Shown: positions 7,725-15,451 of the stretch, one piece after another
Position numbering within the stretch: position 1 is the first letter of the stretch
Layout: each line of letters starts with the position of its first letter
The notes under the pieces: model-generated
Told to the model about the DNA's origin: nothing
Databases searched by the model: none
Seen by the model: the letters and a program-made list of their open reading frames with translations, nothing else
Assembly: GCA_964481755.1 (NCBI GenBank)
Contig: CAYZVH010000058.1
Span: 1 to 16,464 of the forward strand
Origin: Phocaeicola_A sp964481755
Lineage (GTDB): Bacteria > Bacteroidota > Bacteroidia > Bacteroidales > Bacteroidaceae
Length of the DNA: 16,464 nt
Reading direction: 5' to 3'
Made by a program: the position numbers and the translations under genes

Positions 7725-8279
7725 ATGCAGTCTATGATAAGAAAGAACAATAAGATCAGTCGTCTGGCGGCTCCGGTAGCGGCCATACTGATGTTGTGCG
7801 CCAATCCGTTCTGCTCGGGCGCGGAGGCGCGAACAAGTATGCAGTCTCCAGCGACAGTGATGTACGAGCCAGACTCGTTGAAGGTTGCCGGACAGAACGT
7901 CGCCGATGCAGCGGAGAAGAGTGCGGAAGCAAAAGTACAATCCATTGAGCTACTGTCCACCTCACAGAGTTGGGACGGAGCGCAACTGCCTGCCTATCCG
8001 AAAGGTAAACCCCTGGTGAAGATACTGAAGGTCATCCTTCCGCCTCACGCCGTTCTGCCTCAGCACCACCACGACATCATGTCCTACGGCTACATCATAA
8101 AAGGTGAACTTACCCTCGTCCGTGCCTCCGACGGCAAGGAGGTCACGCTGCACGCTGGCGATGCTGTGGCCGAGACCGTGAAAACAGTCCACTATGGCGA
8201 GAACCGCGGCAACGAGCCCACCGAGCTCATCGTCTTCTACCCGACGAAGGAGGGACAATCTCTTTCCGAACCGGACTGA
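7725..8279 (+). CDS. Secreted/periplasmic cupin-domain protein
   Basis: A 184-residue protein with an N-terminal signal peptide: basic start (MIRKNNK), hydrophobic core (VAAILMLCANPF) and a likely signal peptidase I site after GAEA; no proper lipobox is seen. Residues 38-80 look like a low-complexity linker. The cupin core is at about 95-175, with LPQHHHD (His114-116) and IIKGEL in the first motif and HAGD...VHYGENRG (His156) in the second. The glutamate normally found 6-7 residues before the motif-1 glycine is replaced (SYGYIIKG), so the usual metal site is altered. Cupins of this size act as small enzymes or ligand-binding proteins; no function is claimed. ATG 7725 or the in-frame ATG at 7734 both keep the signal peptide. 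Monocistronic by its own promoter and the terminator upstream. Confidence 0.8.
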   Translation: MQSMIRKNNKISRLAAPVAAILMLCANPFCSGAEARTSMQSPATVMYEPDSLKVAGQNVADAAEKSAEAKVQSIELLSTSQSWDGAQLPAYPKGKPLVKILKVILPPHAVLPQHHHDIMSYGYIIKGELTLVRASDGKEVTLHAGDAVAETVKTVHYGENRGNEPTELIVFYPTKEGQSLSEPD

Positions 8280-8324
8280 TTGCACCACAGACACACTTTT
8301 AAGGACAACTTTCTGTGAAACAGA

Positions 8325-8356
8325 TTTGGTGATGCGCCTAAGTAGACCTATCTTTG
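8325..8356 (+). promoter_or_regulatory. Consensus promoter with no evident gene downstream
   Basis: TTTG (8325-8328), a 20-base spacer and TATCTTTG (8349-8356) fit the Bacteroidota promoter consensus. Transcription would begin near 8363. No open frame of credible length follows before metG at 8700, so it serves either a non-coding RNA or a long metG leader. Confidence 0.6.
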
Positions 8357-8362
8357 CACCAA

Positions 8363-8450
8363 ATAAGTTCGGAAAAGTGTCGACTTTGGCATAAATCCGA
8401 AGTTAATAGTGTATCGGGCATGAAGAATGCCGTTCTGCAAAGTCTCCTTC
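8363..8450 (+). ncRNA. Candidate small RNA or upstream leader RNA (unassigned)
   Basis: Immediately after the orphan promoter the sequence can fold. TTCGGA (8368-8373) pairs with TCCGAA (8396-8401). As an alternative, GACTTTG (8382-8388) pairs with CAAAGTC (8438-8444) and encloses a hairpin GGCAT-GAAGA-ATGCC (8417-8431). The two folds partly exclude each other. No run of T that would mark an intrinsic terminator was found, so the 3' end is arbitrary. No known RNA family was recognised. The rest of this gene-free stretch, to about 8550, shows only a short AAGTG-AAAA-CACTT hairpin and an A-run. Confidence 0.3.
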
Positions 8451-8550
8451 TTCAATAGAATTTCTTCCTTACTATTACTCTTCTGAGATAAAGTGAAAAC
8501 ACTTGCGATACTGAAAAAAGAGGGGTATGAGTGGGAAGAATAGCTTTCCG

Positions 8551-8582
8551 TTCGTGTATTCCATAGATTTTTGCTAAGTTTG
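8551..8582 (+). promoter_or_regulatory. Candidate promoter of metG
   Basis: TAAGTTTG (8575-8582) matches the -7 consensus exactly; TTCG (8551-8554), 20 bases upstream, is a one-mismatch -33 element. Transcription would start near 8589, giving an untranslated leader of about 110 bases. Confidence 0.5.
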
Positions 8583-8592
8583 CACGAAATTA

Positions 8593-8657
8593 CGGACGGG
8601 CGTCACGATAAGTCCCCAGTCAGAGAAATATATTTTCCTAACTAGGGAGTTCGTCCG
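8593..8657 (+). promoter_or_regulatory. Foldable 5' leader of metG
   Basis: Two nested complementary pairs lie between the candidate start of transcription and the metG ATG. CGGACG (8593-8598) pairs with CGTCCG (8652-8657), and inside it TCCCCAGT (8613-8620) pairs with ACTAGGGA (8641-8648) with one mismatch. An AT-rich loop (GAGAAATATATTTTCC) caps it. It does not match a T-box or a SAM riboswitch by eye. It may be a structured leader or simply a chance fold. Confidence 0.35.
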
Positions 8658-8699
8658 CGATGACTAGAGAAGTAACAAAACAATAAAGACATAGCATTG

Positions 8700-10742
8700 A
8701 TGGAAAAGAAATTCAAAAGAACAACCGTCACGTCCGCTCTGCCCTACGCCAACGGGCCCGTGCACATCGGTCACCTGGCCGGTGTCTACGTGCCAGCGGA
8801 CATTTACGTGCGCTACCTGCGCCTGAAGAAAGAGGATGTGCTCTTCATCGGAGGCTCCGATGAGCATGGAGTGCCTATCACCATACGGGCCCGCAAGGAG
8901 GGCGTCACCCCGCAGGACATCGTGGACCGCTACCACAAGTTGATAAAGGATTCGTTCGAGGAGTTCGGCATCTCGTTCGACATCTACTCACGCACAACAT
9001 CGGAAACGCACCACAAGATGGCTTCCGACTTCTTCCGTACGCTGTACGACAAGGGAGAGTTCATCGAGAAGACCTCCATGCAGTACTACGACGAGGAGGC
9101 GAAGACCTTCCTGGCCGACCGCTACATCGTGGGCGAATGTCCCCACTGCCACAACGAGCGCGCCTATGGCGACCAGTGTGAGAAGTGCGGCGCTACCCTC
9201 TCGCCGACGGAACTCATCAACCCGAAGAGCGCCATCAGCGGCAGCAAACTGGAAATGCGCGAGACCAAACACTGGTATCTGCCTCTGGACAAGCACGAGC
9301 CTTGGCTGCGCAAGTGGATTCTGGAGGAGCACAAAGAGTGGCGACCGAACGTCTACGGACAGTGCAAGAGCTGGCTCGACATGGGTCTGCAACCCCGCGC
9401 TGTGAGCCGCGACCTCGACTGGGGTATCCCCCTACCCGTGGAGGGAACGGAGGGCAAAGTGCTCTACGTGTGGTTCGATGCCCCCATCGGCTACATCTCC
9501 AACACCAAGGAGTTGCTGCCCGACAGCTGGGAGAAGTGGTGGAAAGACCCCGAGACCCGACTCATCCACTTCATCGGCAAGGACAACATCGTGTTCCACT
9601 GCATCGTGTTCCCCAGCATGCTGAAGGCCGAAGGCAGCTACATCCTGCCGGACAACGTGCCCGCCAACGAGTTCCTCAACCTGGAGGGCGACAAAATATC
9701 TACCTCACGCAACTGGGCTGTGTGGTTACACGAATATCTGGCCGACTTCCCCGGCAAGCAGGACGTGCTGCGCTACGTGCTCACCGCCAACGCTCCGGAG
9801 ACGAAGGACAACGACTTCACTTGGAAGGATTTCCAGGCACGCAACAACAACGAGCTGGTAGCCATCTACGGTAACTTCGTGAACCGGGCCATGGTGCTCA
9901 CACAGAAGTATTTCGACGGCAAAGTGCCCGCTTGCGGCGAACTGACCGACTACGATAGAGAGACACTGAAAGAGTTTGCCGACGTGAAGGCAGAGGTAGA
10001 GAAGCTACTCGATGTCTTCAAGTTCCGCGACGCCCAGAAGGAGGCGATGAACCTGGCCCGCATCGGCAACAAATACCTGGCCGACACAGAGCCTTGGAAG
10101 CTGGCGAAGACCGACATGGCCCGCGTAGCCACCATCCTGAACATCTCGTTGCAACTGGTAGCCAACCTCGCCATCGCCTTCGAGCCGTTCCTGCCCTTCA
10201 GTTCCGAGAAGCTGCGCAAGATGCTCAATATGGAAGCGTTCGACTGGGAACGTCTGGGACACACCGACCTCTTGGAAGAAGGCCATCAGCTGAACAAGCC
10301 CGAACTGCTGTTCGAGAAGATAGACGATGCCGCCATCGAGGCTCAGGTGGAGAAACTCCTTGCCACAAAGCGTGCCAACGAAGAGGCCAACTACAAGGCC
10401 AACCCGGTGAAGCCCGTCATCAGCTACGAGGACTTCGAGAAGCTAGACATCCGCGTAGGCACAGTGTTGGAGTGTGAGCAAGTGCCCAAGATGAAGAAGC
10501 TGCTGAAGTTCAAGATTGCCGACGGACTGGAGAACCGCACCATCGTGAGCGGCATCGCCCAGCACTACAAGCCGGAGGAGTTGGTAGGCAAGCAGGTGCT
10601 CTTCATCGCCAACCTCGCCCCACGTCAGTTCAAGAACGGGCTGGTGAGCGAAGGCATGATACTGAGTGCCGAGAACTACGACGGTAAACTGGCAGTCACC
10701 ACCCTACTCAACGAAGTGAAGCCAGGTAGCGAAGTGAAGTAA
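8700..10742 (+). CDS. metG: Methionyl-tRNA synthetase
   Basis: A 680-residue class I aminoacyl-tRNA synthetase that charges tRNA-Met with methionine in the cytosol. The ATP-binding HIGH motif is at 22-25 (PYANGPVHIGH). A CPHC...CEKC zinc knuckle is at Cys147, Cys150, Cys160 and Cys163. The KMSKS equivalent is KISTS (332-336), and the anticodon-binding helical domain follows. From about residue 575 comes an EMAP/Trbp111-type tRNA-binding domain (DIRVGTVLECEQVP, RTIVSGIA, KNGLVSEGM) that in this family supports dimer formation and tRNA binding. Length is close to the E. coli enzyme (677). I prefer the ATG at 8700 to the TTG at 8697, which is in frame and directly before it. The gene is flanked by a foldable leader upstream and a strong terminator downstream, as expected for a housekeeping gene transcribed on its own. 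Confidence 0.99.
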   Translation: MEKKFKRTTVTSALPYANGPVHIGHLAGVYVPADIYVRYLRLKKEDVLFIGGSDEHGVPITIRARKEGVTPQDIVDRYHKLIKDSFEEFGISFDIYSRTTSETHHKMASDFFRTLYDKGEFIEKTSMQYYDEEAKTFLADRYIVGECPHCHNERAYGDQCEKCGATLSPTELINPKSAISGSKLEMRETKHWYLPLDKHEPWLRKWILEEHKEWRPNVYGQCKSWLDMGLQPRAVSRDLDWGIPLPVEGTEGKVLYVWFDAPIGYISNTKELLPDSWEKWWKDPETRLIHFIGKDNIVFHCIVFPSMLKAEGSYILPDNVPANEFLNLEGDKISTSRNWAVWLHEYLADFPGKQDVLRYVLTANAPETKDNDFTWKDFQARNNNELVAIYGNFVNRAMVLTQKYFDGKVPACGELTDYDRETLKEFADVKAEVEKLLDVFKFRDAQKEAMNLARIGNKYLADTEPWKLAKTDMARVATILNISLQLVANLAIAFEPFLPFSSEKLRKMLNMEAFDWERLGHTDLLEEGHQLNKPELLFEKIDDAAIEAQVEKLLATKRANEEANYKANPVKPVISYEDFEKLDIRVGTVLECEQVPKMKKLLKFKIADGLENRTIVSGIAQHYKPEELVGKQVLFIANLAPRQFKNGLVSEGMILSAENYDGKLAVTTLLNEVKPGSEVK

Positions 10743-10758
10743 TAACAAACAGATAACG

Positions 10759-10803
10759 ACCGGGATACTTGCCTCTCTCTAAAGGGGAAGTATCCCGGTT
10801 TTT
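10759..10803 (+). terminator. Strong intrinsic terminator after metG
   Basis: ACCGGGATACTT (10759-10770) pairs perfectly with AAGTATCCCGGT (10788-10799), a 12-base-pair GC-rich stem, with two further inner C-G pairs, and is followed by TTTTT. It begins 16 bases after the metG stop codon. The next gene begins only 12 bases after the T-run. Confidence 0.95.
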
Positions 10804-10815
10804 CAACCACCACGA

Positions 10816-12261
10816 ATGGGAGAAGCATCGCTTAAAGAGAAGACCGCCAAAGGGTTGTTCTGGGGAGGCGTGAGCAACGGACTGCAACAGATGCTAAGTC
10901 TGGTGTTCGGCATCATCCTTGCACGCACCCTCTCGCAGGCGGACTATGGTATGTTCACGATGCTGCTCATCTTCACCACCATGGCCAACCTGTTGCTGGA
11001 CAGCGGCTTCACCACCGCCCTCATCAACAAGAAGGAGACTACCGACGCGGACTACAACGCCGTGTTTTGGTTCAGCTGCGCCATGGGCGTGGGGCTCTAC
11101 GTACTGCTCTTCCTAGCCACTCCCTACATCACCGGATGGTTGGGCGTACCCCAACTGACGACCCCGGCGCGCTTCCTCTTCCTATGGTTCCTCTTCTGCA
11201 GCACCGGCACGGTGCACAACGCCATCCTGGTGAAGCGGATGATGCTGAAAGAGAAGGCGAAGATAGAGATTACCGCTTTCCTGGCGGGAGGCGTCACCGC
11301 CGTGGTGATGGCCTTCAACGGCATGGCCTACTGGAGCTTGTTCGTGCAGATGGTGCTCCAAGGTTTCGTAGCCACCCTGTTGCGTTGGTACTTCTCACCA
11401 TGGAAGCCACGGCTCACCTTCAGCGTTGCTCCATTGAAAGTCTTCTTTCCCTTCAGCGTGAAGTTGCTGATAACGGGACTCTTCAATGCGCTCAACGCTC
11501 ACATTCTCGGCCCGCTGATAGGCAAATACTACTCGCCGGCTGAGGCAGGACGCTATGGCCAAGGCTACAAGTGGGGCTACATGACCTACTCGGTGGTATG
11601 GGGCATGATTCACAACGTGTCGCAACCCGTGTTGGCACAGCTCGTGGGTGACCCACAACGCCAAATGCCCGCCTTCCGTAAACTGATACGCTTCGTCTCG
11701 TTCATCGTCTTCCCCGGTCTGTTGGGACTGGCCTTCGTAGCGCCGGAGTTCATCACCATCACCGTCACGGACAAGTGGGCGGAGAGCGTGCCCTACATGC
11801 AGCTATTCTGCGTCTGGGGAGCCATCACTCCGCTGAACAACCTCTGCGCCAACGCCATCATCAGCCACGGGCAGTCAGGCAAATACATGGGAGCCACCAT
11901 CGCCCTGGACATTGTACAGCTGGCGGTCATCATCCTGGCGCACCCCTACGGACTGATACAGATGGTACGCATCTACGTTTGCGTCAACCTGCTGTGGTTC
12001 TTCGTGTGGTACACACTCATGCGCCGCTACGTGCCAGTGAGCCTCCTCACGTTGCTGCGCGACATACTGCCGTTCCTCGCCATCACCCTGGCAGGCATCA
12101 GTATCAGTTGGCTGTTGGTGACAAGCATCGATAACCTCTATCTCCGCTTCATCCTAAAGATAGCGGTGACGGCAGCCATCTACATTGGGGTACTCTACCT
12201 CTGCCACGCCGTGGTGTTGCGGGAGAGCATCCAATTCTTGAAGAAACAATTCAAACGATAA
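10816..12261 (+). CDS. Wzx-type polysaccharide flippase (MOP/PST family)
   Basis: A 481-residue inner-membrane protein with roughly 12-14 hydrophobic segments and the N-terminal pattern of the polysaccharide-transporter branch of the MOP superfamily: KTAKGLFWGGVSNGLQQMLSLVFGIILARTLSQADYG, split here as two conserved halves around GGVSN and ARTLS. Proteins of this type flip undecaprenyl-linked sugar repeats from the cytoplasmic to the periplasmic face for capsule, O-antigen or exopolysaccharide assembly. It is the first of four closely spaced genes (6 bases to the next one) whose products fit surface-polysaccharide synthesis. Only 12 bases separate its ATG from the metG terminator's T-run and no promoter is visible there, so its expression needs readthrough or a promoter inside metG. 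The exact substrate is unknown. Confidence 0.88.
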   Translation: MGEASLKEKTAKGLFWGGVSNGLQQMLSLVFGIILARTLSQADYGMFTMLLIFTTMANLLLDSGFTTALINKKETTDADYNAVFWFSCAMGVGLYVLLFLATPYITGWLGVPQLTTPARFLFLWFLFCSTGTVHNAILVKRMMLKEKAKIEITAFLAGGVTAVVMAFNGMAYWSLFVQMVLQGFVATLLRWYFSPWKPRLTFSVAPLKVFFPFSVKLLITGLFNALNAHILGPLIGKYYSPAEAGRYGQGYKWGYMTYSVVWGMIHNVSQPVLAQLVGDPQRQMPAFRKLIRFVSFIVFPGLLGLAFVAPEFITITVTDKWAESVPYMQLFCVWGAITPLNNLCANAIISHGQSGKYMGATIALDIVQLAVIILAHPYGLIQMVRIYVCVNLLWFFVWYTLMRRYVPVSLLTLLRDILPFLAITLAGISISWLLVTSIDNLYLRFILKIAVTAAIYIGVLYLCHAVVLRESIQFLKKQFKR

Positions 12262-12267
12262 ATCGCC

Positions 12268-13107
12268 ATGCATTCATCGGAAGGAAATATCACACTGGTT
12301 CCGGTAGGCGGACTCTCCAACCGTCTGTGGAGCATCGCCTCGGCGGTGGCCTTGGCAGACCATTGCCACATGCCCTTGCGCATCTACTGGTTCCGCGATG
12401 CGGGACTCAACTGCCGCTTCGACCAACTATTCCAGCCTATCATCCACGAAGGGGTCACATTGATAGAAGCCGGTGCCCCGCAGTGGTTCTACGACCGTCC
12501 GCGCCGGAAGAACTTCTGGCTGCCCACACTATGGCAAGACATTGCCTTCAGCCGCAGGATGTACGAGAATGACGAGCGGCTCCTGATGGACAACCGCTTC
12601 GACTTTCCGCAGTGGGTAGGCAACAGTCGCTGCTACATAGCCAGCTTCCGCCGCTTCTTCCCCTATCCGGACGATGCCTGTCGGAGTCTGTTCCGCCCCA
12701 CAAGCGAACTGCGGCAGCGCATCGACGAGGTGACGGCGGAGTTCACCCCACAGACCATCGGCATCCACCTGCGCCGCACCGACCACACCTTCTCCTTGCA
12801 GGAGAGTCCGCTCTACCTATTCGAACAGACCATCGAGAGCGAGATAGCCCAGAATGCCAACGCCAACTTCTATCTCGCCACCGACTCCGAGGAGGACAAG
12901 CGACACTTGCGGGAGCGCTACGGCAACCGCATCCTCACCTACGACTGTCCGCTCACCCGCGGGTCGCTCCAAGGCATGCAAGCCGCGGTGGTGGAGCTGT
13001 GGGTCTTGTCGCGCACCCGAGAAATCATCGGCTCACATCGTAGCACCTACTCGCAGCTGGCGGCGGAGCTGACCAACATACCTTGTCACATGTTACGTAA
13101 AAGTTAA
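12268..13107 (+). CDS. Fucosyltransferase-like glycosyltransferase (GT-B fold, GT11/GT23-related)
   Basis: A 279-residue cytosolic protein without a signal peptide. GGLSNRL (14-20) resembles the N-terminal GGLGNQ/GGLGNR motif of alpha-1,2- and alpha-1,6-fucosyltransferases. HLRRTD (167-172) is the H-x-R-R-x-D motif that binds GDP-fucose in those families, and GSHRSTYSQLAAEL (from 255) fits their third motif. It therefore probably transfers fucose, or a related GDP-sugar, to a growing lipid-linked oligosaccharide. The similarity is motif-level only and the overall sequence is divergent, so the donor sugar is uncertain. It lies 6 bases after the flippase gene and 5 bases before the Fe-S/FrhB-like gene, consistent with one transcript. 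Confidence 0.6.
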   Translation: MHSSEGNITLVPVGGLSNRLWSIASAVALADHCHMPLRIYWFRDAGLNCRFDQLFQPIIHEGVTLIEAGAPQWFYDRPRRKNFWLPTLWQDIAFSRRMYENDERLLMDNRFDFPQWVGNSRCYIASFRRFFPYPDDACRSLFRPTSELRQRIDEVTAEFTPQTIGIHLRRTDHTFSLQESPLYLFEQTIESEIAQNANANFYLATDSEEDKRHLRERYGNRILTYDCPLTRGSLQGMQAAVVELWVLSRTREIIGSHRSTYSQLAAELTNIPCHMLRKS

Positions 13108-13112
13108 CAGTC

Positions 13113-14303
13113 ATGATTACACTTGCCCCCAAAGAACTCTGTTGTGGTTGCACCGCCTGTGCAGCCGTCTGTCCCCATCACTGCATCCAGCTGAAGGCAG
13201 ACGACGAAGGATTCCTCTATCCGCGCATCGACCATGAGCAGTGCGTCAGTTGCGGACGCTGCGAAGAGGTTTGTCCCACCATCCGTCCCCAAGAGGAGCG
13301 CGAGCCGGCGGACACCCTTGCCACCGCGCATACCGATGCGGAGATACGTCTGGAAAGCTCTTCGGGAGGGCTTTTCACCGCCTTGGCCGAGGAGACTATC
13401 CGCCAGGGAGGCATAGTGTTCGGTGCCCGCTTCGACGAGCGGTTCCAGTTGGTGCACAGTTACACTGATACCATAGAAGGGCTAGCGGCTTTCCGAGGCT
13501 CGAAATATGTGCAGAGTAACTTGGGAGAGAGTTTCCGCAAAGCGAAGGAATTCCTACGGACAGGGCGAAAGGTGCTGTTCAGCGGCACAGGTTGCCAGAT
13601 AGCCGGACTGAGAGCCTGCCTAGGCCGACCCTACGAAGAGCTGCTCACCTTGGACATTCTCTGCCATGGTGTAGCCAGTCCAGCCGTGTGGAAGAGTTAC
13701 CTGCAGCAGTGCATCGTACAGACCGACGAGAAGATGGAGCGTCTGCGAGACGTGGACTTCCGCGACAAACGCAACGGATGGAAGGCATACGGGTTCCAGC
13801 TCGACTTCACGGACAAGGAAGTCTTCGTCAGCCAGGCCGACAACCACTATATGAAGGGCTACTTCGCCAACCTCTACCTCCGCCCCTCGTGCCACCACTG
13901 CCCGTTCCGCCGTTTCGGTTGCGGTAGCGACCTCACCACGGGCGACTGCTGGGGCATCGAGCAACACCACGTGCTGCCCGAGTGCAACGACGATAAAGGG
14001 ATGAACGTTGTCTTTGTGCACTCCGCCAAAGGAGAGCTGGCTCTGAAAGAGGTGGCAGACAAGCTACACAGCGCCCACATCAGTTACCGCACGCTGGAGA
14101 AGAAGAACCCCGCTATCCTCCATTGCGCCACACCGCATCCCCAGCGGGCAGAGTTCTTCCGCCGTTGGCGCACGGGAGAGTCACTCATCAGTCTGATAGA
14201 CCTCTACACCCGCCCGTCGCTCCAGAAACGGACCGAGACATTCTTCACCCCACTGCTGAAGGCATTGGGCATTAAAGGATTTACCAATAGATTCAGAAAA
14301 TGA
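13113..14303 (+). CDS. Fe-S cluster protein with FrhB-like domain (coenzyme F420 hydrogenase/dehydrogenase beta subunit family)
   Basis: A 396-residue protein. The first 55 residues hold two 4Fe-4S ferredoxin motifs: CCGCTACAAVCP (Cys11, 13, 16 and 20) and CVSCGRCEEVCP (Cys44, 47, 50 and 54). The remainder matches the FrhB/FdhB N- and C-terminal domains, with SSSGGLFTALAEE, AFRGSKYVQS, VLFSGTGCQIAGLRACL, LDILCHGVASPAVW and CHHCPFRRFGCGSDLTTGDCWGIE. Bacteria lacking F420 commonly carry this family in capsule loci next to polysaccharide pyruvyl transferase genes, as here; the ATGA overlap with the next gene implies translational coupling. Its role there is unproven. It may be a redox or flavin-dependent step in modifying a sugar or its pyruvyl group. 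Length is normal for the family. Confidence 0.88.
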   Translation: MITLAPKELCCGCTACAAVCPHHCIQLKADDEGFLYPRIDHEQCVSCGRCEEVCPTIRPQEEREPADTLATAHTDAEIRLESSSGGLFTALAEETIRQGGIVFGARFDERFQLVHSYTDTIEGLAAFRGSKYVQSNLGESFRKAKEFLRTGRKVLFSGTGCQIAGLRACLGRPYEELLTLDILCHGVASPAVWKSYLQQCIVQTDEKMERLRDVDFRDKRNGWKAYGFQLDFTDKEVFVSQADNHYMKGYFANLYLRPSCHHCPFRRFGCGSDLTTGDCWGIEQHHVLPECNDDKGMNVVFVHSAKGELALKEVADKLHSAHISYRTLEKKNPAILHCATPHPQRAEFFRRWRTGESLISLIDLYTRPSLQKRTETFFTPLLKALGIKGFTNRFRK

Positions 14304-15367
14304 GAATAGGGATACTCACACTACCGCTCCGCTGCAACTACGGAGGCATTCTGCAAGCCTATGCCTTGCAGGAGTTCTTGACACGAGAAGGTCATGAGGT
14401 GACGGTGCTCAACCGCCAGCGCAACGCCACCGACGAGAACCTCGGATCGCGCCTCTTCAACTTCGTGAGCCAAGAGTTGATGCACCACAACCTGCAACAG
14501 TTCATCCATGCTCACATTCATCAGACCTCAGTCCTCCGTTCGGAAGAGTCCTTACGCAAGGCCGCCTCCGGACTGGATGCCGTGATTGTGGGCAGCGACC
14601 AGGTGTGGCGACTGGACTATATAAATAAGGTAGAGCGCAACTATTTCCTCGATTTCGTAGATTCTCCCTGTCGGCGCATTGCCTACGCCGCTTCCTTCGG
14701 CATCGGCCATTGGGACGCTCCGGCAGCGCTCACCCACGATGTGGCCGATTGTCTGAAAGGCTTCACGGCCATCTCCGTCCGTGAGCAGGACGGTGTGCGT
14801 CTTTGTCAAGAGGCATTCGGTGTGAAGGCGGTACAAGTGTCGGACCCTACCCTACTCTTCGACCACACCTTCTACGAGGGGTTAATAGAGAAGCCTCACA
14901 AGGCAACAGCACCCACCCTATTCTATTATCTGCTAGGGAACAAACGACAATGGTGGCCGTTGATTGACGGACTGGCAGAGCGGCTCCAGCTAACGCCCCG
15001 CACCGTAAATGCGGACTTTGAGTTGTCCATCGGCAAGTTCAACTTCACGCACTACCCTACACCCGACCGCTGGGTTGAGGGCATCCGACAGGCATCGTTC
15101 ATCGTGACGGACTCGTTCCACGGCACCGTGTTCGCCCTGTTGTTCGACAAGCCGTTCGTGGTGTTGGAGAACCAATCCGGAGGTATCTCGCGCATCCACT
15201 CCCTACTAAGTCATTACGGTCTGTCAGACCGTTTGGTTAGTCCCGAAACCTTATCGGACATGTCTACAGACAAGCTTCTCCACGACATCTCCTATGGGGA
15301 GGTAACTCCCCGCATCGAAGCAGACCGCTTGGCTGCAGCCAATTTCCTACGGCAAGCGTTGAGGTAA
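14300..15367 (+). CDS. Polysaccharide pyruvyl transferase family protein
   Basis: A 355-residue protein of the CsaB/WcaK-like pyruvyl transferase family, which adds pyruvate ketals from phosphoenolpyruvate to sugars of surface polysaccharides. Supporting motifs are IGILTLPLRCNYGGILQAYAL at the N-terminus, shown here in two overlapping parts (LRCNYGG and ILQAYAL), then GSDQVW (98-103), VSDPTLLF, and DSFHGT (271-276) followed by VFALLFDKPFVVL. Its ATG overlaps the stop of the Fe-S/FrhB-like gene by four bases (ATGA). It is the last of the four polysaccharide genes and is followed after 56 bases by an oppositely oriented gene. The accepting sugar cannot be told from sequence. Confident of the family; the chemistry is inferred from it. 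Confidence 0.9.
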   Translation: MRIGILTLPLRCNYGGILQAYALQEFLTREGHEVTVLNRQRNATDENLGSRLFNFVSQELMHHNLQQFIHAHIHQTSVLRSEESLRKAASGLDAVIVGSDQVWRLDYINKVERNYFLDFVDSPCRRIAYAASFGIGHWDAPAALTHDVADCLKGFTAISVREQDGVRLCQEAFGVKAVQVSDPTLLFDHTFYEGLIEKPHKATAPTLFYYLLGNKRQWWPLIDGLAERLQLTPRTVNADFELSIGKFNFTHYPTPDRWVEGIRQASFIVTDSFHGTVFALLFDKPFVVLENQSGGISRIHSLLSHYGLSDRLVSPETLSDMSTDKLLHDISYGEVTPRIEADRLAAANFLRQALR

Positions 15368-15397
15368 TATTCTGCAAGTATAAAGAGACGGTTTAAT

Positions 15398-15451
15398 AAC
15401 CTATATACTCAAGTGCCATTGACCTATATGCCCGTTGATAGGAGACCTATA
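15398..15451. repeat. Three short direct repeats at exact 23-base spacing
   Basis: AACCTATA (15398-15405), GACCTATA (15421-15428) and GACCTATA (15444-15451) start 23 bases apart. The bases between them are not conserved. They lie in the junction between the convergent polysaccharide and small-gene blocks, and the last two fall at the 3' end of the 103-residue gene. A 6-base stem AGTATA/TATACT (15377-15382, 15404-15409) is also here, but no intrinsic terminator with a T-run is seen. Confidence 0.4.

Noticed and set aside
8194..8394. 66-codon frame overlapping the end of the cupin gene
   Set aside because: It overlaps the cupin gene in another frame and runs across the orphan promoter; composition is Arg/Ser/Thr-rich as expected for an out-of-frame reading.
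8420..8458. 13-codon frame (MKNAVLQSLLLQ) that could be a leader peptide
   Set aside because: It is too short to support, lies inside the paired RNA segments, and has no run of methionine codons that would link it to metG control.
13113..14303. A true F420-dependent hydrogenase subunit
   Set aside because: The name of the family suggests it, but neighbours are polysaccharide genes and no F420 or hydrogenase genes are present; the family is common in capsule loci.
15377..15409. Terminator between the convergent blocks (AGTATA/TATACT with inner GGTT/AACC)
   Set aside because: The stem is AT-rich, interrupted and not followed by a T-run on either strand, so it was not called as a terminator.
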